DNA of 64,000 bases from Paraburkholderia agricolaris (lineage in GTDB: Bacteria; Pseudomonadota; Gammaproteobacteria; Burkholderiales; Burkholderiaceae): NCBI RefSeq assembly GCF_009455635.1, contig NZ_QPER01000001.1:4340001-4404000 (forward strand), read 5' to 3'. Below the pieces are notes generated by a model. It saw nothing but the letters and a program-made list of their open reading frames with translations. It made no database searches and had not been told where the DNA came from. The position numbers and the translations under genes were made by a program. Below, piece by piece: positions 46,938 through 58,020 of this stretch (positions within the stretch are counted from its first letter, which is position 1; each line of letters starts with the position of its first letter).

Positions 46938-46963
46938 CCGCTCGTCTGAATCTTCACGAGCGG
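46938..46963 (-). other. Intercistronic hairpin between hisA and hisF
   Basis: A perfect 8-bp stem CCGCTCGT/ACGAGCGG with a 10-base loop lies in the 218-bp gap upstream of hisF. It has no U-tract. The rest of the gap holds no gene. Confidence 0.5.
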
Positions 46964-47122
46964 CACTGTGCCGGCGCGGCGAGCCGCGTCAGACCGCAAC
47001 AATGTGCAAACACAAGATGCGGCTTGACGCGCTTTCAGAATGCGCCGTTGCGTTCACTTTCGAGTTCGCTGCTGCCTGCCGCGCCGATTCCAGGTTGACC
47101 GCGACGCTTCAGGCATTCGACC

Positions 47123-47875
47123 TTAAGCGTCGTCCGATTCGCGCAGCCGGTCCGCGAGGGTTTGCGCAGCCGCGAAGTCGAGATCGCCCGAATAGATCGC
47201 CCGGCCGCAGATCACGCCCTCGATGCCCTCGCCCTCGACTTCGCACAGCGATTCGATGTCCGTGAGGTTCGACAAGCCGCCGCTCGCGATCACCGGAATC
47301 TTCACCGCGCGTGCCAGACGAACCGTGGCTTCGATGTTGATGCCCTGCAGCATGCCGTCGCGGCCGATGTCCGTGTAGATGATCGACTCGCAGCCATAAT
47401 CCTCGAACTTGCGCGCCAGATCGGCCACTTCATGGCCGGTCAGCTTGCTCCAGCCGTCGGTGGCCACTTTGCCGTCTTTCGCATCCAGCCCGACGATGAT
47501 ATGGCCGCCGAAAGCCGTGCAGGCATCCTGCAGGAAGCCCGGATTCTTCACCGCAGCCGTGCCGATGATGACGTAGGACAAACCGTCGTCCAGATAGCGC
47601 TCGATCGTGTTCAGGTCGCGGATGCCGCCGCCCAGCTGGACGGGAATCTCGCCTCCCACTTCCTCGATGATCGCGCGAATCGCGTCTTCGTTCTTCGGCT
47701 TGCCGGCGAATGCGCCATTCAGATCGACAAGATGCAGACGGCGAGCGCCGCGGTCGACCCAATGCCGGGCCATTGCCGCCGGTTCCTCGGAAAATATCGT
47801 CGCCTGGTCCATATCGCCCTGTTTGAGGCGTACACACTGACCATCTTTCAGGTCGATGGCGGGAATCAGCAGCAT
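47123..47875 (-). CDS. hisA: Phosphoribosylformimino-5-aminoimidazole carboxamide ribotide isomerase
   Basis: A 250-residue barrel enzyme: [14 protein letters not shown] with catalytic Asp8 and [12 protein letters not shown] with the second Asp. It performs the Amadori rearrangement before HisHF. It lies 214 bp downstream of hisH. Confidence 0.96.
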   Translation of the reverse strand: MLLIPAIDLKDGQCVRLKQGDMDQATIFSEEPAAMARHWVDRGARRLHLVDLNGAFAGKPKNEDAIRAIIEEVGGEIPVQLGGGIRDLNTIERYLDDGLSYVIIGTAAVKNPGFLQDACTAFGGHIIVGLDAKDGKVATDGWSKLTGHEVADLARKFEDYGCESIIYTDIGRDGMLQGINIEATVRLARAVKIPVIASGGLSNLTDIESLCEVEGEGIEGVICGRAIYSGDLDFAAAQTLADRLRESDDA

Positions 47876-48089
47876 AGCAATCGGGTGTTGTCTGGGAGGT
47901 GGTTGAAGGTTGGCGGCAGCGTCTGGTAAGCCAGCTCGCCGTAACGCCGTTCCGCTAGTTTAGTACAACTCTTTCGGCGCCCTTGCCGGGCGCCCTCTCG
48001 CGAGGAAATCAACGTGCTGCGGTGGCGGCGCGCGGCAACCGCCCCGCGGGTCGCGGAACGGCGCACGGCAACAGAACGAAAAAAGGCGC
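47876..48089. other. Gap between hisH and hisA
   Basis: A 214-bp gap, long for genes within an operon, with no supportable gene and no clear terminator. A minor internal promoter is possible but none was identified. Confidence 0.4.
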
Positions 48090-48731
48090 TCACGGGTTCC
48101 AGTGCACGAAGTTGCGATACACGCGCAGCCCCGCCTCAGCGCTCTTTTCCGGGTGAAATTGGGTCGCGAAGATGTTATCCCGCGCCACCGCCGAGGTAAA
48201 GGGCACACCGTACACCGTTTCGCCCGTGGTATGGGCGGCGTTGTCCGGCACGACGTAATAGCTATGCACGAAGTAGAAAAACGCGTTGTCCGCAACGCCG
48301 TCCCACAACGGATGCGGCAGCGCCTGACGCACGCGGTTCCAGCCCATTTGCGGCACCTTGAAGCGCGAACCGTCGTCCTGCACCTGGCCTTCCAGGTCGA
48401 AGCGCAGCACTTTGCCCGGCAGCAGGCCCAAACCGGGCGTATCGCCTTCCGCGCTCCAGTCGAACAGCATCTGCTCGCCCACGCACACGCCCATCAGCGG
48501 TTTGCTGCGCGAGGCTTCAATGACCGCCTCCTGCAGGCCGGATTCGGCCAGACTGCGCATGCAGTCGGGCATCGCGCCCTGACCGGGCAGCACCACACGG
48601 TCGGCCGAACGAATTGCTTCGGGCTGGCCGACGATCGCCACGTCCGCTTCCGGCGCGGCTTTGCGCAATGCCTGAGCAACCGAACGCAGGTTGCCCATTC
48701 CGTAATCCACAATCGCTATCGAAGTTTTCAT
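48090..48731 (-). CDS. hisH: Imidazole glycerol phosphate synthase, glutaminase subunit
   Basis: A 213-residue class I amidotransferase. The nucleophile Cys83 is in GVCVGEQML, and the His-Glu pair is in ATQFHPEKS. The oxyanion part is [11 protein letters not shown]. It supplies ammonia to HisF. Its ATG overlaps the marC stop by ATGA, so marC and hisH are coupled in translation. Confidence 0.95.
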   Translation of the reverse strand: MKTSIAIVDYGMGNLRSVAQALRKAAPEADVAIVGQPEAIRSADRVVLPGQGAMPDCMRSLAESGLQEAVIEASRSKPLMGVCVGEQMLFDWSAEGDTPGLGLLPGKVLRFDLEGQVQDDGSRFKVPQMGWNRVRQALPHPLWDGVADNAFFYFVHSYYVVPDNAAHTTGETVYGVPFTSAVARDNIFATQFHPEKSAEAGLRVYRNFVHWNP

Positions 48732-49348
48732 TTCAAGTTAGGCAGCAATGCCTTCAATCCATCGACGATGAATTCCACCGCCAGCGCCGATAACATCAAA
48801 CCCATGAGCCGCGTGCCGATATTGATCCCCGTGCGACCTACCCAGCGGGCAATCGGTTCAGCGAGGCGCAGCGAAAAAAAGCAGATCGCCGCCAATACCG
48901 CGCCGATCGCCACGAGGCTCAACCGGTCGTACCAGTGCGCCGAGCCGGCCGCATAAATGATCGTGGTGCTGATCGCGCCCGGCCCCGTCAACAGTGGAAT
49001 CGCCAGCGGCACGACCGCGATGTTGTCCTTCTGCTCGGCTTCATGGCGCTCTTCCGGCGTCGAACGGCTGTTGCCGATCTGCGCGTTCAGCATGTTGATC
49101 GCCATCAGCAGCATGATGATCCCGCCGCCGACTTCGAGCGACCCGACCGAAATGCCAAAGAAGCTGATGATCTGCTGCCCGAGCAGCGTGGTCACCGCAA
49201 TCACGCAAAACACCGAAATCGCCGCGATACGGATGGTTCTACGCCGCTCCACGTCGCTCTGATGCGCCGTCAGGCTCATAAAGAACGGAATGGCGCCGAC
49301 CGGGTTGATCAGCGCCAGCAGCGAAATAAACGACTTCAGAATGTCCAT
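48728..49348 (-). CDS. MarC family integral membrane protein
   Basis: A 206-residue protein with six hydrophobic helices, starting [27 protein letters not shown], a MarC family hallmark. The function of the family is unknown; multidrug resistance was claimed earlier and later withdrawn for E. coli MarC. It lies between hisB and hisH and overlaps hisH, so it is transcribed with the histidine genes. Confidence 0.92.
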   Translation of the reverse strand: MDILKSFISLLALINPVGAIPFFMSLTAHQSDVERRRTIRIAAISVFCVIAVTTLLGQQIISFFGISVGSLEVGGGIIMLLMAINMLNAQIGNSRSTPEERHEAEQKDNIAVVPLAIPLLTGPGAISTTIIYAAGSAHWYDRLSLVAIGAVLAAICFFSLRLAEPIARWVGRTGINIGTRLMGLMLSALAVEFIVDGLKALLPNLK

Positions 49349-49407
49349 CGCACACCGGGTGCGGGCAAGCGCAGCCGGTCCTGGTCTCGAGACTGGTAAA
49401 TGAGCGC

Positions 49408-49995
49408 TTAAAGGCTGCCCTTGGTCGACGGAATCTGCCCCGCCGCGCGTTCGTCCAGTTCGACGGCCATGCGCAATGCACGCCCGAACGCCTTGAACAC
49501 CGTTTCCATCTGATGATGGGCGTTCAGGCCGCGCAGGTTGTCGATATGCAGCGTGACGCCGGCGTGGTTCACGAAGCCGCGGAAAAATTCGATGGAGAGA
49601 TCGACGTCGAACGTACCGATGCGCGCGCGCGTGAACGGCACGTGGAATTCGAGGCCCGGACGGCCGGAAAAGTCGATCACGACGCGCGACAAGGCCTCGT
49701 CGAGCGGCACGTAGGCATGACCGTAGCGGCGAATACCCTTGCGCTCGCCGATTGCCTTGGCAACGGCCTGGCCGAGCGTGATGCCGACGTCTTCGACCGT
49801 ATGGTGGTCGTCGATTTCGAGGTCGCCATGCGCTTCGATGTCGAGATCGAACAAGCCGTGCCGAGCGATCTGGTCGAGCATGTGATCAAGAAACGGCACG
49901 CCGGTGGCCAGCTTCTGCTGACCGGTGCCGTCCAGATTGATCTTCACACGGATCTGCGTTTCGCTGGTATTGCGAACGACTTCCGCAAGGCGCAT
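49408..49995 (-). CDS. hisB: Imidazoleglycerol-phosphate dehydratase (monofunctional)
   Basis: A 195-residue enzyme with two His-rich repeats, [15 protein letters not shown] and the later ...[14 protein letters not shown]. Both bind manganese. It lacks the N-terminal phosphatase domain found in E. coli HisB, so histidinol phosphatase must be encoded elsewhere. GAGGAAT precedes the ATG. Confidence 0.96.
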   Translation of the reverse strand: MRLAEVVRNTSETQIRVKINLDGTGQQKLATGVPFLDHMLDQIARHGLFDLDIEAHGDLEIDDHHTVEDVGITLGQAVAKAIGERKGIRRYGHAYVPLDEALSRVVIDFSGRPGLEFHVPFTRARIGTFDVDLSIEFFRGFVNHAGVTLHIDNLRGLNAHHQMETVFKAFGRALRMAVELDERAAGQIPSTKGSL

Positions 49996-50116
49996 GGTAA
50001 TTCCTCGAATCTAGCTAGAAAGCGATAGGTAGGTGGGATGGGAAAACAGCGAGCGGTGGCCCGCGCGCGCTTTTCTCCGTAGGGAACAGCGCTCACGCAG
50101 CCATTTAGCCAGCCGT

Positions 50117-51187
50117 TCAGTGCAACACGAGTTTCAGTCCGGCGATCAACTGGGCGTTTTCTTCGGGCGAACCGACGGTCAAACGCACGCAATTGACCAG
50201 CAATGGATGCATTTTACTCACGTTTTTGATCAAAACCCGTGCTGCCAGCAGCGTTTCGAACATAACGGATGCATCAGGCACCCGCACCAGCAGGAAGTTG
50301 CCGGCGCTCGGGAACACTTCGGCACCCGGCAGCTCGGCCACGGCTTGCGCGAGTTTCGTGCGTTCTTCACGCAATTGCGCGGCTTGAGCGTCGAGCACGT
50401 CGACGTGATCGAGCAGGAAATCGGCGGCGGCTTGCGTCAGCACGTTAGTGTTGTACGGCGGCCGCACCTTGTCGAATTCGGTGAGCCACGCGGGTTTGCC
50501 GACCAGATAACCGAGGCGGATACCGGCCAGACCGAGCTTGGACACGGTACGCATCACAACGACGTTGTCGAACGCATCGGCGCGCGGCAGCCAGCTTTGC
50601 TGCGCGAACGGCTGGTAGGCCTCGTCGATCACCACCAGGCTTTTGTTCGCCGCGGCGATGATGCGCTCCATGTCCGCGTCGTCGTACAGCGTGCCGGTCG
50701 GGTTGTTCGGATAGGCCAGATAGACGATCGCCGGCTCATGCTCGGCGATCGCCGCCAGCATCGCTTCGGTGTCGAGCGTGAAATCGGGCTTCAGCGGCAC
50801 ACCGATGAAGTCCAGATTCGCCAGCTTCGCCGACATCTGGTACATCACGAAACCCGGCACCGGCGCGAGCACCTTGGCGCCCGGCTGCGCGCACGCCACC
50901 GACACCATACTGATGATTTCATCCGAGCCGTTGCCGAGCAGCACCTCGCAACCCGCGGGCACGCCCATGACGCGCTTGATCTTTTCGATCAGCGCTTCCG
51001 GGCGCGGCGCCGGGTAGCGATTCAGCGCCACCCCGGCCAGATGCTCGCCCAGATGGGCGGCAAGCACCGGCGGCAGCGGAAACGGGTTTTCCATCGCGTC
51101 GAGCTTGATGTAGCCCGTGGCGTCAGGAACCGGATAGCTCGTCATCGCGAGCACGTCGCGGCGGATGATGTCTTGAGGTGTCGTCAT
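50117..51187 (-). CDS. hisC: Histidinol-phosphate aminotransferase
   Basis: A 356-residue PLP-dependent fold-type I aminotransferase. The PLP-binding Lys is in [14 protein letters not shown], and the substrate-binding region includes [10 protein letters not shown]. It makes histidinol phosphate. Hairpins lie in the 168-bp gap towards hisD, while the gap to hisB is 121 bp. Confidence 0.95.
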   Translation of the reverse strand: MTTPQDIIRRDVLAMTSYPVPDATGYIKLDAMENPFPLPPVLAAHLGEHLAGVALNRYPAPRPEALIEKIKRVMGVPAGCEVLLGNGSDEIISMVSVACAQPGAKVLAPVPGFVMYQMSAKLANLDFIGVPLKPDFTLDTEAMLAAIAEHEPAIVYLAYPNNPTGTLYDDADMERIIAAANKSLVVIDEAYQPFAQQSWLPRADAFDNVVVMRTVSKLGLAGIRLGYLVGKPAWLTEFDKVRPPYNTNVLTQAAADFLLDHVDVLDAQAAQLREERTKLAQAVAELPGAEVFPSAGNFLLVRVPDASVMFETLLAARVLIKNVSKMHPLLVNCVRLTVGSPEENAQLIAGLKLVLH

Positions 51188-51294
51188 AAGTCAGTGGACC
51201 GGCCCACATGAAGGACGCCGGCCCGGCAGCGGGTATCGGCGGCTTGGGGACTGCCCCAGGTTGGTCTGTATTGTCGTTATTTAACGGGAAACCG

Positions 51295-51338
51295 CGCGAA
51301 ATCCGTCGGTAAATTTCGCGGGCATCGGTTTGATGCCC
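51295..51338 (-). other. Two consecutive hairpins between hisD and hisC
   Basis: One stem is CGCGAAAT/ATTTCGCG (51295-51302 with 51313-51320). The other is GGGCATC/GATGCCC (51320-51326 with 51332-51338). Neither has a U-tract. They may lower or stabilise downstream his mRNA. Confidence 0.55.
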
Positions 51339-51355
51339 GCCCGGCGCCCGAACGG

Positions 51356-52678
51356 TCAGCCGCCTTGCCGCATCCGGTATTCAGCACTACGGGCGTGAGC
51401 CTGCAGGCCTTCGCCGTAAGCGAGTTCGGCGGCGATCTCACCAAGTGTCTGCGCGCCTTCCGCGCTGACCTCGATCACGCTCGACCGCTTGAAGAAATCG
51501 TAGACGCCCAACGGGGACGAAAACCGTGCGGTACGCGACGTAGGCAGCACATGATTCGGCCCCGCGCAGTAATCGCCAAGGCTTTCGCTGGTGTAGCGGC
51601 CGAGGAAGATCGCACCGGCATGGCGAATCAACTGACCCCATTGATGCGGCTCCAGCGCGGAGATTTCGAGATGCTCCGGTGCGATGTCGTTGGCAATCGC
51701 GCAGGCCTCGGCCATATCGCGCACCTTGATCAGCGCACCACGGCCTTCGAGCGACGCGCGGATCACGTCCTGACGCGGCATGGTAGGCAGCAATTCGTTG
51801 ATCGCGTCGCGCACGCGGGCAATGAAGGCATCGTCCGGACACAGCAGGATGGATTGCGCGAGTTCGTCGTGCTCGGCTTGCGAGAACAGATCCATCGCGA
51901 TCCAGCGCGGGTCCGTCGTACCGTCGCACAGCACGAGAATTTCCGACGGCCCGGCGATCATGTCGATCCCGACTGTGCCGAACACACGGCGCTTGGCTGA
52001 CGCGACATAGGCATTGCCCGGGCCGCAGATCTTGTCGACCGCGGGCACCGTTTCCGTGCCGTACGCCAATGCGCCCACCGCCTGCGCACCGCCGATCGTG
52101 AACACGCGGTCCACGCCGCCCAGCAACGCGGCCGCCAGCACCAGCGGATTTTTCACGCCGTCCGGCGTGGGCACGACCATGACGATTTCACGCACGCCGG
52201 CCACGCGGGCCGGAATCGCGTTCATCAGCACCGACGACGGATATGCCGCCTTGCCGCCCGGCACATAGATACCCGCGCGATCCAGCGGCGTGACCTTCTG
52301 CCCGAGCACGGTGCCGTCCGCTTCCGTGTACTGCCAGCTATGGCTGCCGCACTCGATCTTCTGCTTCTCGTGGTAACCGCGCACGCGCGCCGCCGCCGCT
52401 TCGAGCGCCGCACGGCGCTTCGGCTCGAGGCTTTCAAGCGCGGCTTCGAGTTCCGACATCGGCAACTCGAGCGCGTCGACGCTCTTCGCCTCGACGCGGT
52501 CGAAGCGATTCGTGTACTCCAGCACCGCGGCGTCGCCGCGCGCCTTCACGTCGTTCAGAATCTGCGCGACCGAGCGCTCGATTGCTTCGTCTTCGCTCGC
52601 CTCGAACGCGAGCACCGCGTGCAGCGCCTTGTGAAAATCGGGCGCGCTGGAATCGAGTTTGCGAATCTTGATAGACAT
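51356..52678 (-). CDS. hisD: Histidinol dehydrogenase
   Basis: A 440-residue zinc enzyme with [13 protein letters not shown] and the conserved [17 protein letters not shown] and [20 protein letters not shown] segments. It carries out the last two oxidations to histidine with NAD. Length is normal. It lies 61 bp downstream of hisG with a palindrome between. Confidence 0.96.
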   Translation of the reverse strand: MSIKIRKLDSSAPDFHKALHAVLAFEASEDEAIERSVAQILNDVKARGDAAVLEYTNRFDRVEAKSVDALELPMSELEAALESLEPKRRAALEAAAARVRGYHEKQKIECGSHSWQYTEADGTVLGQKVTPLDRAGIYVPGGKAAYPSSVLMNAIPARVAGVREIVMVVPTPDGVKNPLVLAAALLGGVDRVFTIGGAQAVGALAYGTETVPAVDKICGPGNAYVASAKRRVFGTVGIDMIAGPSEILVLCDGTTDPRWIAMDLFSQAEHDELAQSILLCPDDAFIARVRDAINELLPTMPRQDVIRASLEGRGALIKVRDMAEACAIANDIAPEHLEISALEPHQWGQLIRHAGAIFLGRYTSESLGDYCAGPNHVLPTSRTARFSSPLGVYDFFKRSSVIEVSAEGAQTLGEIAAELAYGEGLQAHARSAEYRMRQGG

Positions 52679-52715
52679 ACGGGTATCCGTTTCGGTAAGG
52701 CGCGCGTTAAAAGCC

Positions 52716-52733
52716 TGACCACGCGCGTGGTCA
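52716..52733. promoter_or_regulatory. Perfect 18-bp palindrome between hisG and hisD
   Basis: TGACCACGCGCGTGGTCA is a perfect palindrome 38-55 bp upstream of hisD. It could be a protein-binding site or a short RNA hairpin. No matching regulator is known to me. Confidence 0.55.
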
Positions 52734-52739
52734 AACGAT

Positions 52740-54808
<2,069 letters not shown>

Positions 54809-55048
54809 TTACGCGTTCTGCCATTCGGCGGGCGTCAGCGTCTTCATGCTGAGCGCGTGGATTTCTTCGCGCATGCGGTCGCCGAGCGCCGCATACACGA
54901 GTTGATGGCGCGCGATCAAACGCTTGCCTTCGAAGCTCGGCGAGACGATGGTCGCGAAGAAATGCTGACCGTCGCCCTCGACTTCGAGATGCTGGCAAGC
55001 GAGCCCAGCCGCGATGTATTGCTTGACCTGTTCGGGAGTCGGCAACAT
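54809..55048 (-). CDS. ibaG: BolA/IbaG family protein
   Basis: A 79-residue BolA-fold protein: KQYIAAGLACQHLEVEGDGQHFFA, then FEGKRLIARHQLVYAALG with the family's RHQ/RHR motif. Such proteins pair with CGFS glutaredoxins and influence acid resistance and envelope. In many proteobacteria the gene sits between mla and murA, as here. It ends 111 bp before murA. Confidence 0.9.
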   Translation of the reverse strand: MLPTPEQVKQYIAAGLACQHLEVEGDGQHFFATIVSPSFEGKRLIARHQLVYAALGDRMREEIHALSMKTLTPAEWQNA

Positions 55049-55063
55049 GAGAGAAGCTCCTGA

Positions 55064-55828
55064 TCAGTGGCGCAGTTTGTAGCCGGAGGCGAGCATGCGC
55101 ATCGCCACCACGGCCAGCACCACAAAGAAACCGGCAACGATCGCCAGGCTCTCGAGCGGATTGATATCCGACATCCCGAAGAAACCGTAGCGAAAGCCGT
55201 CGATCATGTAGAAAAAGGGATTGAGCCGCGACACTTCGCGCCACACCGGCGGCAGCGTGTGCGTCGAGTAGAACACGCCCGAGAGGAACGTGAGCGGCAT
55301 AATCAGAAAGTTTTGAAATGCGGCAAGCTGATCGAACTTTTCGGCCCAGATGCCGGCGATCAAACCAAGCGTGCCCAGGATCGCCGCGCCAAAAATGGCG
55401 AACGCGATGATGTAAAGCGGCGCGCTGAAGCTGACCGGCACGAACCAGATCGTCACGATGAACACGCCGAAGCCAACCGCCAGGCCCCGTGCCACGGCCG
55501 CGAGCACGTAAGCGCCGAACATCTCGTAATGGGAGAGCGGCGGCAGCAGCACGAACACCAGGTTGCCGGTGATCTTCGACTGGATCAGCGAGGACGAACT
55601 GTTCGCAAAGGCGTTCTGCAACACGCTCATCATCACGAGGCCGGGAATCAGGAAGCTCGTGTACTCGACGCCCGGATAGACCTGAACGTGACCGCGCAAC
55701 GCGTGGCCGAAAATCGTCAGATACAGCAGCGCGGTGATGACCGGCGCCAGCACGGTCTGGAACGCCACCTTCCAGAAACGCAGGATTTCCTTGTAAAACA
55801 GCGTACTGAAACCACTGTAGCCGCTCAT
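55064..55828 (-). CDS. ABC-2 type exporter permease
   Basis: A 254-residue membrane protein with six predicted helices, starting MSGYSGFSTLFYKEILRFWKVAFQTVLAP. The stretch FLSGVFYSTHTLPPVWR then NPFFYMIDGFRYGFFG is the typical ABC-2 signature. The start overlaps the ATPase stop by ATGA. The substrate is unknown; drug- or polysaccharide-type export is possible. Confidence 0.9.
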   Translation of the reverse strand: MSGYSGFSTLFYKEILRFWKVAFQTVLAPVITALLYLTIFGHALRGHVQVYPGVEYTSFLIPGLVMMSVLQNAFANSSSSLIQSKITGNLVFVLLPPLSHYEMFGAYVLAAVARGLAVGFGVFIVTIWFVPVSFSAPLYIIAFAIFGAAILGTLGLIAGIWAEKFDQLAAFQNFLIMPLTFLSGVFYSTHTLPPVWREVSRLNPFFYMIDGFRYGFFGMSDINPLESLAIVAGFFVVLAVVAMRMLASGYKLRH

Positions 55829-56757
55829 GCAAGCCCCTCGATCACTTCCGGACCGTTCATCACCTGAACGAACACATCTTCGAGGTCGGCCTTGCGGACC
55901 TCGATTTCTTCGAATGTACAACCCGCTGCGCGGCACTGCGCGAGAATCCGCTCGACGTCGTCGTAGCTCGCCAGACGCAGCAGATGCTGACGGCCATTGC
56001 CGTTGCCCGTCCCGCTGTCCACTTCGAGGGGACGCAACTCGGCCGGCAACACGCCTTCTGTAAAGCGCAGGAACAACTGCATGCCGGCGAAGCGTTGCAG
56101 CAGCGTGCTGGTGCGCTCGAGCGCCACGACCTCGCCGCGCCGCAACATCGCAATGCGGTCGCACAGCGATTCGGCCTCTTCCAGATAGTGCGTGGTCAGC
56201 ACGATCGTGTGGCCCTCGCGATTCAGGCGCGAGATGAATTTCCACAAGGTTTGACGCAACTCGACGTCGACGCCCGCGGTCGGCTCATCCAGCACGATCA
56301 CCGGCGGCCGGTGCACCAGCGCCTGCGCGACGAGCACGCGGCGCTTCATGCCGCCCGACAGCGCGCGCATGTTGGCGTCGGCTTTGTCGGTGAGGTCGAG
56401 ATTGGCCATGATCTCGTCGATCCACGCGTCGTTATTGCGCAGCCCGTAGTAGCCGGACTGGATGCGCAAGGTTTCGCGGACGGTGAAGAACGGATCGAAC
56501 ACGAGTTCCTGCGGCACCACGCCGAGCGCACGGCGCGCGTCGCGGAAGTCGCTGACTACGTCATGGCCACGGACCGCGATGCTGCCTTCATCGGCGCGCG
56601 CGAGACCGGCGAGTATGCTGATGAGCGTCGTCTTGCCCGCGCCGTTCGGACCGAGCAGTCCGAAGAACTCGCCTTCTTCCACCGTGAGGCTGACGCCCTT
56701 GAGCGCTTGCAAGTCCTTGTAGCGCTTCTTGACGTTACGAATTTCTATGGCTGACAT
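55825..56757 (-). CDS. ABC-2 type exporter ATP-binding protein
   Basis: A 310-residue ATPase with Walker A GPNGAGKTT (about 36-44), signature LSGGMKRRVLVAQAL and Walker B VIVLDEPTAGVD. A C-terminal part of about 90 residues is variable. It is the partner of the permease immediately downstream. A TATAAT box on the minus strand (56868-56863) lies 106 bp upstream and may start this transcript. Confidence 0.9.
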   Translation of the reverse strand: MSAIEIRNVKKRYKDLQALKGVSLTVEEGEFFGLLGPNGAGKTTLISILAGLARADEGSIAVRGHDVVSDFRDARRALGVVPQELVFDPFFTVRETLRIQSGYYGLRNNDAWIDEIMANLDLTDKADANMRALSGGMKRRVLVAQALVHRPPVIVLDEPTAGVDVELRQTLWKFISRLNREGHTIVLTTHYLEEAESLCDRIAMLRRGEVVALERTSTLLQRFAGMQLFLRFTEGVLPAELRPLEVDSGTGNGNGRQHLLRLASYDDVERILAQCRAAGCTFEEIEVRKADLEDVFVQVMNGPEVIEGLA

Positions 56758-56862
56758 GACTATGGGCCGCGTGCGTCGCGGCGCCTAAAGGAGCCCCGAG
56801 GGGGCGCAAAAATGCTGGAAGGGACGAAATTGGGGCCGGTTATATGCCCCAAAAAACGTTTG

Positions 56863-56868
56863 ATTATA
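56863..56868 (-). promoter_or_regulatory. Possible -10 element for the ABC-2 exporter operon
   Basis: TATAAT on the minus strand in the context GCCCTATAATC, the same GCCCTATAAT seen before mlaF. No good -35 is seen. It implies a leader of about 100 nt. Confidence 0.4.
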
Positions 56869-56883
56869 GGGCAAAAATCGGCG

Positions 56884-56902
56884 GCCCCGGCTGAGCCGGG
56901 GC
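56884..56902 (-). terminator. Hairpin with short U-tract after mlaB
   Basis: A GCCCCGGCT/AGCCGGGGC stem followed on the minus strand by GCCGCCGATTTTTG is a plausible weak terminator of the mla transcript. Another hairpin, TGACGCT/AGCGTCA (56912-56930), lies just upstream of it. Confidence 0.55.
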
Positions 56903-56949
56903 GATTGGAAGTGACGCTATGGGAGCGTCAATGTCGCGCGCGCTGCAAG

Positions 56950-57000
56950 CAGCATGGGACCGGAGTAAGCACTAAAGCGCCAACCCCGGTCGACACAGAA
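56950..57000 (+). repeat. Third copy of the 50-bp hairpin repeat, overlapping the mlaB 3' end
   Basis: The sequence CATGGGACCGGAGTAAGC with its partner ACCCCGGTCGACACAG matches the inverse of copy 1 at 23423-23472. The hairpin is 56958-56991. The stop codon of the STAS protein gene (56972-56974) lies inside it, so the last codons of that gene come from the repeat. Confidence 0.85.
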
Positions 57001-57277
57001 GGGTGTCGACGCCGTAGGCGTGTGCGAGGCTGGCGAGACCAGCCGGCAGGTTGACGATCTGGAACGCGGCGCCGCGTGCCTGAGCGGCACGCTCCCACGC
57101 GAGCAGGACGGCCAGCGCGGTCGAATCGAATTGCACGAGCGGCGCGCAGTCCACGCCGTTCGCGCCCGCCGCGATACGCTGCAAACCCGCCTCGAACGCG
57201 GCTTTCGCGCTCTCGTGGGTCAGCGTCGCGCCGCTTTCGAAGCGGCTCGCGACGGAGGCGTTCAGCACTTCGCTCAC
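56972..57277 (-). CDS. mlaB: STAS-domain protein MlaB
   Basis: A 101-residue single STAS domain with VDCAPLVQFDSTALAVLLAWERAAQ (about 41-65; the Ser/Thr after Asp is at the usual regulatory place). MlaB binds MlaF and supports the assembly and activity of the MlaFEDB complex in the inner membrane. Its start overlaps mlaC by ATGA. Its last residues (CRPGLAL) are encoded by a dispersed hairpin repeat. Confidence 0.88.
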   Translation of the reverse strand: MSEVLNASVASRFESGATLTHESAKAAFEAGLQRIAAGANGVDCAPLVQFDSTALAVLLAWERAAQARGAAFQIVNLPAGLASLAHAYGVDTLLCRPGLAL

Positions 57278-57906
57278 GACTGCTTGCCCGCGGCGAGTTG
57301 CTGATTACGCTGCGTGAGGAACTGGATCAGTCCGTCCACGCCCTTCTGCTGGATCTGCTCGTTGAACTGCTGCTGATACGCCTGGATCAGCCACGCGCCG
57401 AGCACGTTGATGTCATATACGCGCCAGCCTTGCGGTGTCTTGTACAGACGGTAGTCGAGTTCGATCGGCGAGCCGTTGTTCATCACGACCGAGCGAACCA
57501 CCGTGTCGGTGTCGTCCGGGTTCATGCGGAACGGCTTGTACTGGATCTGCTGGTCACGGACCTGGGCGAGTGCACCCGAGTACGTGCGGATCAGCAGCAT
57601 CTTGAACTGCTCGACCACCTGGTTTTGCTGCTCCGGCGTGGCGGTGCGCCAGTTGCGGCCCATTGCCAGCTGCGTGGTGCGGCGGAAATCGGTGTACGGC
57701 AGGATCTTTTCGTTGACGAGCTGGGTGATGTGCGAAATGTCGCCTTGCTGGATCGACTTGTCGGCACGCACGGCGTCAACCACTTGCTGCGTGACGGTCT
57801 TGATCAGGGTGTCAGGCGAGCTGGAGTCGACGGTTTGTGCCGAGGCACCGGCACTGGCGAACGAAAACAGCGCAGCAAACAACGGAATCAGGAAGAATTT
57901 TTTCAT
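57274..57906 (-). CDS. mlaC: Periplasmic phospholipid-binding protein MlaC
   Basis: A 210-residue protein with signal peptide (MKKFFLIPLFAALFSFASAGASA-Q) and the Tol-tolerance/MlaC fold (EKILPYTDFRRTTQLAMGRNWR; GWRVYDINVLGAWLIQAYQQQF). It ferries phospholipids between MlaA at the outer membrane and MlaFEDB at the inner membrane. The ATG at 57906 is chosen; a longer frame has no leader logic. Confidence 0.94.
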   Translation of the reverse strand: MKKFFLIPLFAALFSFASAGASAQTVDSSSPDTLIKTVTQQVVDAVRADKSIQQGDISHITQLVNEKILPYTDFRRTTQLAMGRNWRTATPEQQNQVVEQFKMLLIRTYSGALAQVRDQQIQYKPFRMNPDDTDTVVRSVVMNNGSPIELDYRLYKTPQGWRVYDINVLGAWLIQAYQQQFNEQIQQKGVDGLIQFLTQRNQQLAAGKQS

Positions 57907-58020
57907 ATCGAGCCTTGCTTTAAAAATAGTGCAACCGTTTGAGCCGACATTAACACGCGAGTTCAGCAGCAATCCATGCGCAAACTGCGAGAGTCGTTTC
58001 GAGGTGTTACGGCTGCACGA

